This document shows positions 1 to 6,027 of a DNA stretch of 9,662 nt, piece by piece; the first letter of the stretch is position 1; the number at the start of each line of letters is the position of its first letter. The notes under the pieces are model-generated. The model ran no database searches. It saw nothing but the letters and a program-made list of their open reading frames with translations, and was not told where the DNA came from. Both the position numbers and the translations under genes were made by a program. Source of the stretch: CAYGZA01 sp964354135 (GTDB lineage: Bacteria > Planctomycetota > Planctomycetia > Pirellulales > Thermoguttaceae); NCBI GenBank assembly GCA_964354135.1, contig CAYGZA010000263.1, positions 1-9,662 of the forward strand, written 5' to 3'.

Positions 1-497
1 AGATCGGCCTGAACAAGAACACGAAAAATGAAGTAACGACGCTCCTGGCCCTGATCGACCTGGCCATGAAGACCAACGAGCAGATGCTCTTCCACACGCC
101 CCACCTGGCCGACAAGTACCAGGGGACGCGGATGATCCTGGACCTCCTCCGCTCCGATTCGCGCGTGGACCGCAGCCGCGTGTGCATCGACCACTGCGAG
201 GAGCACACGATCCGCCCGGTGCTGGACGAAGGTTATTGGGCCGGGATCACGCTCTACCCGACCACGAAGGCCACGCCCGAGCGGGCCGCCGACATGGTCG
301 AAGTCTACGGCCCGGAGCGGCTCCTGGTCAATTCGTCGGCCGACTGGGGACCTTCGCGGCCCACGGCCGTCCCCGACTTCATCCACGTCATGCGGCGCCG
401 CGGCCACAGCGAAGCCGTGATCCGCAAGATCGTCTACTCGAACCCGCTGGAGTTCTTCAACCAGAGCCGGAACTTCCAGTTCACGCCGCCGGCGTAA
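1..497 (+). CDS. eboB: TatD-like metal-dependent hydrolase, EboB type (3' part)
   Basis: Only the C-terminal part is present; the reading frame is open from base 3 and ends with TAA at 495-497, giving 164 visible residues. The fragment matches the C-terminal half of TatD-family TIM-barrel hydrolases of the ebo cluster. Visible motifs are LFHTPH (His near residues 31 and 34), IDHCEEHT (His64) and NSSADWGPS (Asp114), which correspond to metal-binding His, His and Asp positions of TatD proteins. It ends with the typical RRRGHSEAVIRKIVYSNP and FFNQS segments. The N-terminal HxH metal motif would lie left of the window. It is the only + strand gene here, and its last 17 bases overlap the end of the convergent lyase gene. 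EboB is thought to serve the ebo pathway rather than DNA degradation, but its substrate is not known. Assignment to TatD-like is firm; the EboB subtype rests on the NSSADWGPS signature and the neighbouring eboC and eboF. Confidence 0.85.
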   Translation, partial: IGLNKNTKNEVTTLLALIDLAMKTNEQMLFHTPHLADKYQGTRMILDLLRSDSRVDRSRVCIDHCEEHTIRPVLDEGYWAGITLYPTTKATPERAADMVEVYGPERLLVNSSADWGPSRPTAVPDFIHVMRRRGHSEAVIRKIVYSNPLEFFNQSRNFQFTPPA

Positions 498-2406
498 TCG
501 TCAGCCTGATGGACGCCCTGGTCACCGGCTCGGCCAGCTCGATTCCCAGCCGCGTCGGAATCCGCCGCCCCGGGAGGTCTTCCCGAATGGCTTCGGACCG
601 GATGGGGGATAGCTTCGCCCCGGTGACGGCAATCCCGACCTTCACGGCCTCCGCGCCGTCGCCCACGAGAACGGTGTCCCCGGGGCCGGCCTTCGACTCG
701 TCGAAGGTCACCAGCGCGGTCTCGAAGGTCTGGGGCGACGTGAATTCGACCTCATCGGTCACCGTGAGGCTGCCGCGGCCTTCCCGCGAGAAGACAAAGG
801 TCCGCCGGAGCCTCTTGAGCTCCTTCACGTCGTAGGCGGCGGTAATGTCCAGCACCAGGGTATCGGTCTTGTCGGTGAACTCCGTTTTTACTACGTTGGC
901 GGCGGCTTGACGGCCGGTCTGCTGGAGCCGTCCGGCCACGCGGGGCACCGGATGGCCGAACGAGTTGAGCACCTTGCTCTCGTACCGCCGGCCGCTGAAG
1001 GTCCTGGCGGTGTAGACCTCCGAGCCGGGGTCCACCAGCGGCGTCTTCCCGCCCAGTGCGACGACAAACGAGCCCACGTCGTTGTGGTTGTGGTGTTCGG
1101 CATTGTGCCCGCCCTTCAGTGCGACCCCGAGGAGGCACTGAGTCCCCGGGCCCGGGCGGCAAATGAGAATGCCCGCCTCGGCGAACCAGTCCCGCGGCGC
1201 TTGGGGCGTGGGCTCGGCGGCCGCCCGATTGCCGGCCGAATTGGGAAAGCCGATCAGCCCCAGCTCGAACAGATTCGACGACGGACCGGCCGCCAACAGC
1301 AGGCCCTTCTCTTCATACTCCTTCCAGCCGAAGCCGAAACGGCGGCTTACGAAGGCCATCAAGCTCACGTCGGGGCGCGACCCCACGTGGCAGTCGGCAA
1401 AGGCCGGGTTCACGCCCGGCAGGATCTCGATGCGGCGGCCGAACCGGGCGATCTCGCGGATTTTGGGCTTCTCCCACAGGTCGAGCTTGCCGTCGGTGGC
1501 CTGGCAAACGGCCTCGGCCAGGAGCATGAAGTTGCCGAAGCCGTAGTTCCAGTACCCTAGCCCTTCGGAGCAATAGCCGTCGGGCGTGAAGCCGTCCAAG
1601 AAGTTCTGGACGTACTTCTCGGCCGAGGCGACGAAAAAGCCCCGGCGATTCGGGTCTTCGATCGCGGTCAGAGCCGCGCCGGCGACCCCGGCCAGACACA
1701 CCGCGTTCCAATTGTTCGTGGTGGTCAGCCATCCCAGCCGGGGTTTTCCTTGCGTGACCGCTCCCTCAAAGGGCGCGAAGGTCCGCCGCTCCCATTCGCT
1801 GCGAAGGAGTTTGCGCGTCTCGGGCTTGAGCTTGTCCCCGAGCCAGTAGTCGGCGGTGGCCAGCGTCGCGGCCGTGGCCGCCGCGGTCAGATCGATCTCT
1901 ACCACGTCGCCCTTGAAGTTCCTGAGGGCGCCGTCGTGAGCGGGCAGCACCCAGGTCTTCTCGGCCAGAATGGCCCGCAAGCCCTCGTCGATCGCCGGCA
2001 GGAAGCGGCCTTTGTTCTCCAGACATTCGGCCAGCACCAAGCCGGCCCAGCGGGAGTGCCGCTTGAAGAAGACGTTCTGGTAGCGGTCGCGGTTTCCGGT
2101 GCGGGAATAGTCCAGGTAGAGGTCGTCGGGCAGCTCGGGCATCGGCTCTTTCAACGACCGCGCCGCCCTTGGGACGACCTCCCTGAAGCCGGGGGCCTTG
2201 GCCACGGCGTCCCATGCTTGGCGATCCGAGATCGGCCGGCCGGCGCCGCGGGGCACCTCGGGCAGCATCTTGGCGATTTCGGCGACACGCGCGGGATCGG
2301 GACTGCCGCCGCCGGTGCGCTTCCGGCTGGCCGCCGACGCACCCGCTGCCATCGCAACCACGAGAACCCCCACAACCGCAACGCGAACGCACAGCATTCT
2401 GCTCAT
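481..2406 (-). CDS. Secreted heparinase II/III-family polysaccharide lyase-like protein
   Basis: This is a 641-residue protein with an N-terminal signal peptide (hydrophobic VAVVGVLVVAMAAG, likely cleavage after ASA near residue 25), so it should act in the periplasm or outside the cell. Residues about 90-400 form the helical (alpha/alpha toroid-like) part, with NNWN near 231-234 and the Tyr-rich DGYCSEGLGYWNYG near 276-289. The C-terminal beta domain carries the heparinase II/III signature: HNHND near 439-443, DPGSEVYT near 459-466, and RYESKVLNSFGHPVP near 474-488. Such enzymes cleave uronic-acid-containing polysaccharides by beta-elimination; the substrate here cannot be told. The start at 2406 was chosen because AAGGAG lies 8 nt upstream and the signal peptide begins right there; an upstream in-frame ATG at 2472 would add 22 residues read through a repeat element. 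It is last in the - strand series and converges on eboB. Confidence 0.9.
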   Translation of the reverse strand: MSRMLCVRVAVVGVLVVAMAAGASAASRKRTGGGSPDPARVAEIAKMLPEVPRGAGRPISDRQAWDAVAKAPGFREVVPRAARSLKEPMPELPDDLYLDYSRTGNRDRYQNVFFKRHSRWAGLVLAECLENKGRFLPAIDEGLRAILAEKTWVLPAHDGALRNFKGDVVEIDLTAAATAATLATADYWLGDKLKPETRKLLRSEWERRTFAPFEGAVTQGKPRLGWLTTTNNWNAVCLAGVAGAALTAIEDPNRRGFFVASAEKYVQNFLDGFTPDGYCSEGLGYWNYGFGNFMLLAEAVCQATDGKLDLWEKPKIREIARFGRRIEILPGVNPAFADCHVGSRPDVSLMAFVSRRFGFGWKEYEEKGLLLAAGPSSNLFELGLIGFPNSAGNRAAAEPTPQAPRDWFAEAGILICRPGPGTQCLLGVALKGGHNAEHHNHNDVGSFVVALGGKTPLVDPGSEVYTARTFSGRRYESKVLNSFGHPVPRVAGRLQQTGRQAAANVVKTEFTDKTDTLVLDITAAYDVKELKRLRRTFVFSREGRGSLTVTDEVEFTSPQTFETALVTFDESKAGPGDTVLVGDGAEAVKVGIAVTGAKLSPIRSEAIREDLPGRRIPTRLGIELAEPVTRASIRLTITPAA

Positions 2407-2414
2407 CGGTGGTT

Positions 2415-2420
2415 CTCCTT
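2415..2420 (-). promoter_or_regulatory. Ribosome binding site deciding the lyase start
   Basis: AAGGAG sits 8 nt upstream of the ATG at 2406-2404. It favours this start over the in-frame ATG at 2472, which lies inside a heptad repeat array and has no comparable site. Confidence 0.7.
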
Positions 2421-2434
2421 GCATCCCCAAGACG

Positions 2435-2490
2435 CGCCGCGCAAGCGCGGCGGCTAAACGGTTTTCCCTCACCCCTGGCCCCTAACCCCT
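2435..2490 (+). repeat. Composite palindrome plus heptad repeat, copy 1
   Basis: A perfect 8-bp GC palindrome (CGCCGCGC at 2435-2442, AA loop, GCGCGGCG at 2445-2452) is followed by GCTAAAC (2453-2459), a short linker, and four 7-nt units of the CCCCT family (2463-2490). The array begins 3 nt past the eboF stop codon, and the palindrome lies 28 nt before the lyase start codon, so the element fills the junction between these two - strand genes. The same arrangement, inverted, occurs at 4670-4758. The hairpin could affect transcription or mRNA stability between eboF and the lyase, but no T-run follows it, so it is not a classical terminator. Confidence 0.75.
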
Positions 2491-2493
2491 GCC

Positions 2494-3825
2494 TCATCGC
2501 ATCTTGACACCGAACTGCCGCATCACGACGTCGAACACGTCGGTATCGGCCATCGTCGTCCCCGGCAGTATACCCGGCACCGAGGAGAGGATCACGCTCT
2601 GCCGGCTGCGGTCCACCGCGGGGGCACCGTGCGAGCCCTTCACGAGCGTTGCGTCCAGCGGGATGCTCTTCGTGGCGAAATCGAGGTGCAATTCCACCGG
2701 ATCGTAGCCCGGCTTGCGGTGGATATCCACCGTCCGGGCGAATCTCGGGGCCCGGTCGTCGGAAAGCCACCAGTAGTACGCCTGCCAACTATCGGGCGTG
2801 GAAATGAGGATCACTTCGCCGCTGCGGGGATGGTCCACGTGATAGCGGCCCCGCTGGTCGCCCACGAGCACCTCGGCTATGCCCGGCCGGCCGCGGAACA
2901 GGTCGGCCGCGCGGGCAATCGCGTTTTCGTCGCCGCCGGCCACGAAGACGTGCGAGAACTGGTGATCGACCAGGGCCCATGCCTTGCTGGCCGCGAGATC
3001 GAGATGCTCGCCGTCGGCCTCCTCGCGGACCGCCAAGAGGCCCGCCTCGCGCAAGACCCGGTTGGGATACGTCACGTGGTTGACCGGCACAATGGCGTAT
3101 TCGCCCGCCACGAGCCACAGCGGCTCCGCGTCGTAGGCATTGCGGAACTCGCCGGCAATGCGGCCCAGCAGGCGGTCCAAATCGCCCGCGGCGCAATCGG
3201 CCTGAGCGCTATCCGGGCCGTGGCGCTGGGCGTCGTAGTCCAGGTGCGGGAGATAGATGTAGAACAGGTTGGGCCGCCACGTCTTGGCGGCGTACAGGGC
3301 GGACTCCAGGATCCAGGCCGTCGATTTCAGGTTGGCCATCGGGCCCCAGAAGTGCATCAGGGGGAAGTGCCCCAACCGGTCACGGAGCGTGCCGTAAAGC
3401 TCGATCGGCCGCGTGTAGCACCAGAGCGACTCGGAGCCGTCGGGATTGTGGATCGGGGCCGGCGTGCAGACGTAGTCCGCCTCGCAGCCCTTGCCGTGCA
3501 AGGGGAACCACACGGCGGAGGTGAGCCCCGCCTCGTGGTGCGAAAGGAGGTCCCAAATCTGCGGCTTCTCGATGCAGTCGTTGGGCGAGGTCCACATTTC
3601 CACCTCGCGGCGATCCCGCCAATAGAAGCCGTTGGCCACCACGCCGTGGGCATTGGGGTGTTTGCCCGTGGTCATGCCGGCCTGCACCGGGCAGGTCACG
3701 CAGGGGAAGCCGGGCACGAGATCGGCGATCTCGCCGCCGGCCGTCAGCTCCCGCAGGTGCGGCATGACCGCCACGTCCTTTTCCCGCAACCCCGGGACCG
3801 ACAAGAGCACCACGTTTTCAGCCAT
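2494..3825 (-). CDS. eboF: Nucleotide pyrophosphatase/phosphodiesterase-like protein EboF
   Basis: This is a 443-residue alkaline-phosphatase-superfamily protein of the ebo-cluster type. The N-terminal PGFPCVTCPVQAGMTTGKHP segment contains the nucleophile region of NPP enzymes (likely Thr44), followed by HGVVANGFYWRD. YLPHLDYDAQRHGP near 191-204 supplies Asp and His candidates for metal binding. HPRSGE near 332-337, the segment ending in FARTVDIHRKPGYDPVEL, and PLDATLVKGSHG near 389-400 are distinctive of the EboF group as I recall it. Two canonical NPP metal sites look altered: the first motif reads LSVPGL where NPP enzymes have an Asp, and the SDHG position reads AGEYAI. The spacing between the PVEL and PLDATLVKGSHG blocks is short, with only about 10 residues between them. 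Its start overlaps the stop of the upstream TIM-barrel gene by 8 nt (ATGGCTGA), which suggests translational coupling. No signal peptide is seen, so it is probably cytoplasmic. Catalytic activity is uncertain. Confidence 0.87.
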   Translation of the reverse strand: MAENVVLLSVPGLREKDVAVMPHLRELTAGGEIADLVPGFPCVTCPVQAGMTTGKHPNAHGVVANGFYWRDRREVEMWTSPNDCIEKPQIWDLLSHHEAGLTSAVWFPLHGKGCEADYVCTPAPIHNPDGSESLWCYTRPIELYGTLRDRLGHFPLMHFWGPMANLKSTAWILESALYAAKTWRPNLFYIYLPHLDYDAQRHGPDSAQADCAAGDLDRLLGRIAGEFRNAYDAEPLWLVAGEYAIVPVNHVTYPNRVLREAGLLAVREEADGEHLDLAASKAWALVDHQFSHVFVAGGDENAIARAADLFRGRPGIAEVLVGDQRGRYHVDHPRSGEVILISTPDSWQAYYWWLSDDRAPRFARTVDIHRKPGYDPVELHLDFATKSIPLDATLVKGSHGAPAVDRSRQSVILSSVPGILPGTTMADTDVFDVVMRQFGVKMR

Positions 3826-4669
3826 CAGGCGGCGACCGCCTTTCCATCAAGGGACTCAGGAATTCGTATGCCCGGCGAGCCGCTTCCGGGGCCTCGCGGC
3901 TGTGGCGGCTCAGCTCCACGTGGACGCCTCCTTGATAACCCACTTCGGCCAGGGCCTGCAAGACCCCCGCGAAGTCGATCTCGCCCTCGCCGAACATGAG
4001 GTGCTCGTGGACGCCGGCCCGCATGTCCTCGATATGAACGTTCGCCAGCCGCGGGCCATAGCGGCGGATGAAATCGGGAATCGGCACCTCGCCCCGGCAT
4101 TGGAGGTGGCCGACGTCGAGCGTGAGCTTGAAGTTCGGGGCATCGACGAGGCGGAGGAGTTCCTCGTAGCGGGCCATCGAGTCGATGAGCATCCCCGGCT
4201 CGGGCTCAAAGGCGACGAGCATCCCCCGCCCTGCCCCGTAGTCGAGCACCTCTTTCAAGCCCTGCACAAGCCAGCCGGTTGCCAAGTCGCGGGGGACCAG
4301 TCGCTCCGGGACACCCGACCAGAGCGAAACACAGTCGCTCTCCAGCTCCACGGCGCAGCGGATGGCGTGCTTGTAGAACTCGACCCGCCGGGCCCGCGCC
4401 GCCGCGTCCGAAGAAACCAGCGTCGGCTCGTGCTTCTCGCGGGGATCGAGGAGGAACCGGGCCCCCGTCTCGATGACCGACCGCATGCCGAGCGTCCGCA
4501 ACATGCGGCGGACCTTCTGTAACTGACCGGGCGTCTCCGGCGAGTCCGGCGCCAGGGCCCCGTGGTCGATCGTGATTGCCACGCTCCGGTAGCCGATCTC
4601 GCCGAGGAGCACAATCGCGTCCAGGAGGTCGTGATGGGCCAGTCCGTTGGTGTTGTAGCCGAGGAGCAC
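3818..4669 (-). CDS. Sugar phosphate isomerase/epimerase-like TIM-barrel protein (EboE-like role)
   Basis: This 283-residue protein of the xylose isomerase-like TIM-barrel superfamily is about the usual length. Likely divalent-metal ligands lie on successive strands: Glu155 in AFEPEPG, Asp185/His188 in LDVGH, His212 in VHIED, and Glu252 in HVELS; GEGEIDFAGVL (near 227-237) precedes the last strand. The barrel covers nearly the whole chain, and there is no signal peptide. The reaction is unknown; family members isomerise or epimerise sugars, cyclitols and related compounds. The start is a GTG at 4669-4667: the N-terminus MLLGYNTNG looks like a family start, but no Shine-Dalgarno site precedes it, because a heptad array reaches to the start codon. 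It overlaps eboF by 8 nt. It resembles the other TIM barrel at 6010-6882 and may fill an EboE-like role, but it lacks the N-terminal HLTYCTNI-type block I recall for standard EboE, so no symbol is given. Confidence 0.85.
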   Translation of the reverse strand: MLLGYNTNGLAHHDLLDAIVLLGEIGYRSVAITIDHGALAPDSPETPGQLQKVRRMLRTLGMRSVIETGARFLLDPREKHEPTLVSSDAAARARRVEFYKHAIRCAVELESDCVSLWSGVPERLVPRDLATGWLVQGLKEVLDYGAGRGMLVAFEPEPGMLIDSMARYEELLRLVDAPNFKLTLDVGHLQCRGEVPIPDFIRRYGPRLANVHIEDMRAGVHEHLMFGEGEIDFAGVLQALAEVGYQGGVHVELSRHSREAPEAARRAYEFLSPLMERRSPPDG

Positions 4670-4758
4670 GGGAATCAGGGGCTAGGGGTCAGGGGCTAGG
4701 GGCCAGGGGCCAGGGGCCAGGGGCCAGAGGCCAGTTTAGCCGCCGCGATTACGCGGCG
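4670..4758 (-). repeat. Composite palindrome plus heptad repeat, copy 2 (inverted)
   Basis: Read on the - strand, a perfect 7-bp palindrome (CGCCGCG, TAAT loop, CGCGGCG; 4758-4741) is followed by GCTAAAC (4740-4734) and then eight clear 7-nt units (4732-4677; on the + strand AGGGGCT, AGGGGTC, AGGGGCC and so on). One degenerate in-phase unit (4676-4670) abuts the GTG start at 4669. The palindrome begins 10 nt after the eboC stop codon. The element therefore fills the eboC to TIM-barrel junction and has the same parts in the same order as the copy at 2435-2490, on the other strand. The hairpin lacks a following T-run. Confidence 0.78.
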
Positions 4759-4768
4759 AGTCTTGTTC

Positions 4769-5719
4769 TCACGTCGAACGTATCCGTAGCCCCAGGAGCG
4801 CCGCCGGCACCAAGAACGCCAGCACAATCGCCGCCCCGCCGATGTCCCGGGCGACGTAGCACACCGCCGCGTCAAAGATCACCAACGACAGGATACAGTG
4901 CTTGACGGTCACTTGCACCTGCTCGGGGAACGGATCGAACACTACCTGAAGCAGGCGGAGGGCCGTCAGCGCCCCGAGGACGCCCAGGAGCAAGTACCAG
5001 CGATACGGCTCGACCACGAGCGTGTCAACCGGCTCCTCCATGAGCGGGAGCAGGAACGCCAGCATCCCGATGCCCGCAAGGACCACAAACGATGCCAGCC
5101 CCAGTTGCCAGCGGCTGCTTTCCTGCGACTCATTCCTTGCCAACAAGGTGACGCCGACGATGTAGGTCCCGACCGCCCCGGCGATCAGCCAGTGCTGGTC
5201 GGCCCAGGCAGTCGGCTGCACGCTCATCCCCAGGAGCACGTTGAGCATCCGGCAGCCGCCCATGGCAAGCGGGCCGAGGGGCGTCTGCTTCAGGAACCCG
5301 TCGTAGAGCACAATGCAGCCGGCCAGGAGGAGCCCGACGACCGCCGGGCGCCAGACGGCCGCGAGCGCCCCCCCTGAGCACGCCGCCGCGGCGCCGATTC
5401 CCAGCAGTCCCCAGCCGAGCCGCTGTGCCGCCGCCACAGAGACCCGGCCCGAGGGGATCGGCCGCTCGGGCCGCTCGCGGGCGTCCACCTCGCGGTCGAA
5501 CACGTCGTTGAGCACCACCCCGGCCGCGTAGAGCGACGCCGATGCCGCCAGGAACAGCCCTAGGATCCACCCGTCGCGCGGGCCGAATGCCTCGTGGGTG
5601 AAGAGGAACCCCATGGTCACGTCGGCCAACGCCGTGAAGACGTTGGGCAGGCGGACCAGTTCGAGATAAGCGCGTAGCCGGGACGCGAGGCTCACCGGTT
5701 CCATTGGCTCGTCAGTCAT
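4769..5719 (-). CDS. eboC: UbiA-like membrane prenyltransferase EboC
   Basis: This 316-residue polytopic membrane protein of the UbiA family has about eight to nine hydrophobic segments. The first Asp-rich motif is intact: NDVFDREVD at residues 71-79, followed by ERPERPIPSGRVS, which in UbiA enzymes binds the Mg-prenyl-diphosphate. The second loop does not show the usual DxxxD motif. It reads YDGFLKQTPLGPLAMGG then CRMLNVLLGMS (139-166), a form I associate with EboC proteins. A transferase reaction joining a polyprenyl group to an unknown acceptor in the cytoplasmic membrane is the family expectation but is not proven for EboC. The ATG at 5719 has AGGAG 9 nt upstream (5729-5733), a good site. 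It sits between the two TIM-barrel genes, separated from the upstream one by 290 nt of repeat-rich DNA and from the downstream one by a composite repeat. Confidence 0.9.
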   Translation of the reverse strand: MTDEPMEPVSLASRLRAYLELVRLPNVFTALADVTMGFLFTHEAFGPRDGWILGLFLAASASLYAAGVVLNDVFDREVDARERPERPIPSGRVSVAAAQRLGWGLLGIGAAAACSGGALAAVWRPAVVGLLLAGCIVLYDGFLKQTPLGPLAMGGCRMLNVLLGMSVQPTAWADQHWLIAGAVGTYIVGVTLLARNESQESSRWQLGLASFVVLAGIGMLAFLLPLMEEPVDTLVVEPYRWYLLLGVLGALTALRLLQVVFDPFPEQVQVTVKHCILSLVIFDAAVCYVARDIGGAAIVLAFLVPAALLGLRIRST

Positions 5720-5796
5720 GCGACCCGACTCCTAACATAACACAGCCGCACACAACGCGGCCGCGTGAGAAGCGACACGGGCACGGGCACAGGGGC

Positions 5797-5811
5797 TGGC
5801 GCAAGACGCCA
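5797..5811. repeat. Small inverted repeat in the eboC leader region
   Basis: TGGCG (5797-5801) and CGCCA (5807-5811) form a 5-bp stem with a 5-nt loop. It lies about 80 nt upstream of eboC at the edge of the heptad array. The rest of 5720-5796 holds only the eboC ribosome binding site and G- or C-rich low-complexity sequence; I see no convincing promoter there. Confidence 0.35.
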
Positions 5812-5812
5812 A

Positions 5813-5910
5813 GGGCAAGGGGACAAGTGCAAATTGAAGAATGCAAATTGAAAAATGCAAAGTGCAAATTGAAGAGTGCAGAGTGCAAATCGAGGAATGC
5901 AGAGTGAGGA
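5813..5910. repeat. Heptad tandem array, left arm (RTGCAAA/TTGAARA family)
   Basis: Fourteen consecutive 7-nt units in strict phase. The first two are GGGCAAG and GGGACAA; then GTGCAAA or ATGCAAA units mix with TTGAAGA-, GTGCAGA- and GTGAGGA-type units. The array is non-coding and sits in the 290-nt gap (5720-6009) upstream of eboC. It is A-rich, unlike the surrounding GC-rich genes. A second array of the same family lies inverted at 5958-6027. Confidence 0.8.
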
Positions 5911-5957
5911 CGGTAAGCGGAATAGGGATAGTCCTCTCGCCAAATTGCGATCCCCAA

Positions 5958-6027
5958 TTTGCATTTTGCACTTTTCAATCTGCAATTTGCACTCTTCACT
6001 TTTCACTTGTCACTCTTCACTTGCCAC
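5958..6027. repeat. Heptad tandem array, inverted right arm, crossing a stop codon
   Basis: Ten consecutive 7-nt units (TTTGCAT, TTTGCAC, TTTTCAA, TCTGCAA and so on), the reverse complement of the family at 5813-5910. A 24-nt block at 5955-5978 pairs with 5848-5871 with only two mismatches, so the two arms could fold into a long imperfect hairpin. The spacer 5911-5957 carries two further inverted repeats: GAGGAC/GTCCTC (5906-5911 and 5931-5936) and CAAATTG/CAATTTG (5941-5947 and 5955-5961). The array includes the last five codons and the stop of the TIM-barrel gene at 6010. Confidence 0.8.

Noticed and set aside
2404..2472. Longer lyase start at the ATG at 2472
   Set aside because: It would place 22 extra residues ahead of a clear signal peptide and translate through a repeat element; the start at 2406 has AAGGAG at good spacing.
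2629..3999. Long open frame on the + strand (456 codons)
   Set aside because: It lies antisense to eboF and the TIM-barrel gene. Its product is Arg-, Gly- and Val-rich with no recognisable motif, as expected from the complement of a GC-rich gene.
4741..4758. Rho-independent terminator after eboC
   Set aside because: The stem is strong but is followed by GCTAAACTGG rather than a T-run, and the same unit recurs as part of a composite repeat.
5734..5742. Extended -10-like TGTTATGTT upstream of eboC
   Set aside because: Transcription from it would start near 5727, which would leave the AGGAG ribosome site out of the mRNA, and no -35 box is seen.
5813..6027. CRISPR array or tRNA/ncRNA gene
   Set aside because: The units are 7 nt, directly adjacent and degenerate, with no unique spacers; the two arms are inverted. 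No tRNA cloverleaf is seen.
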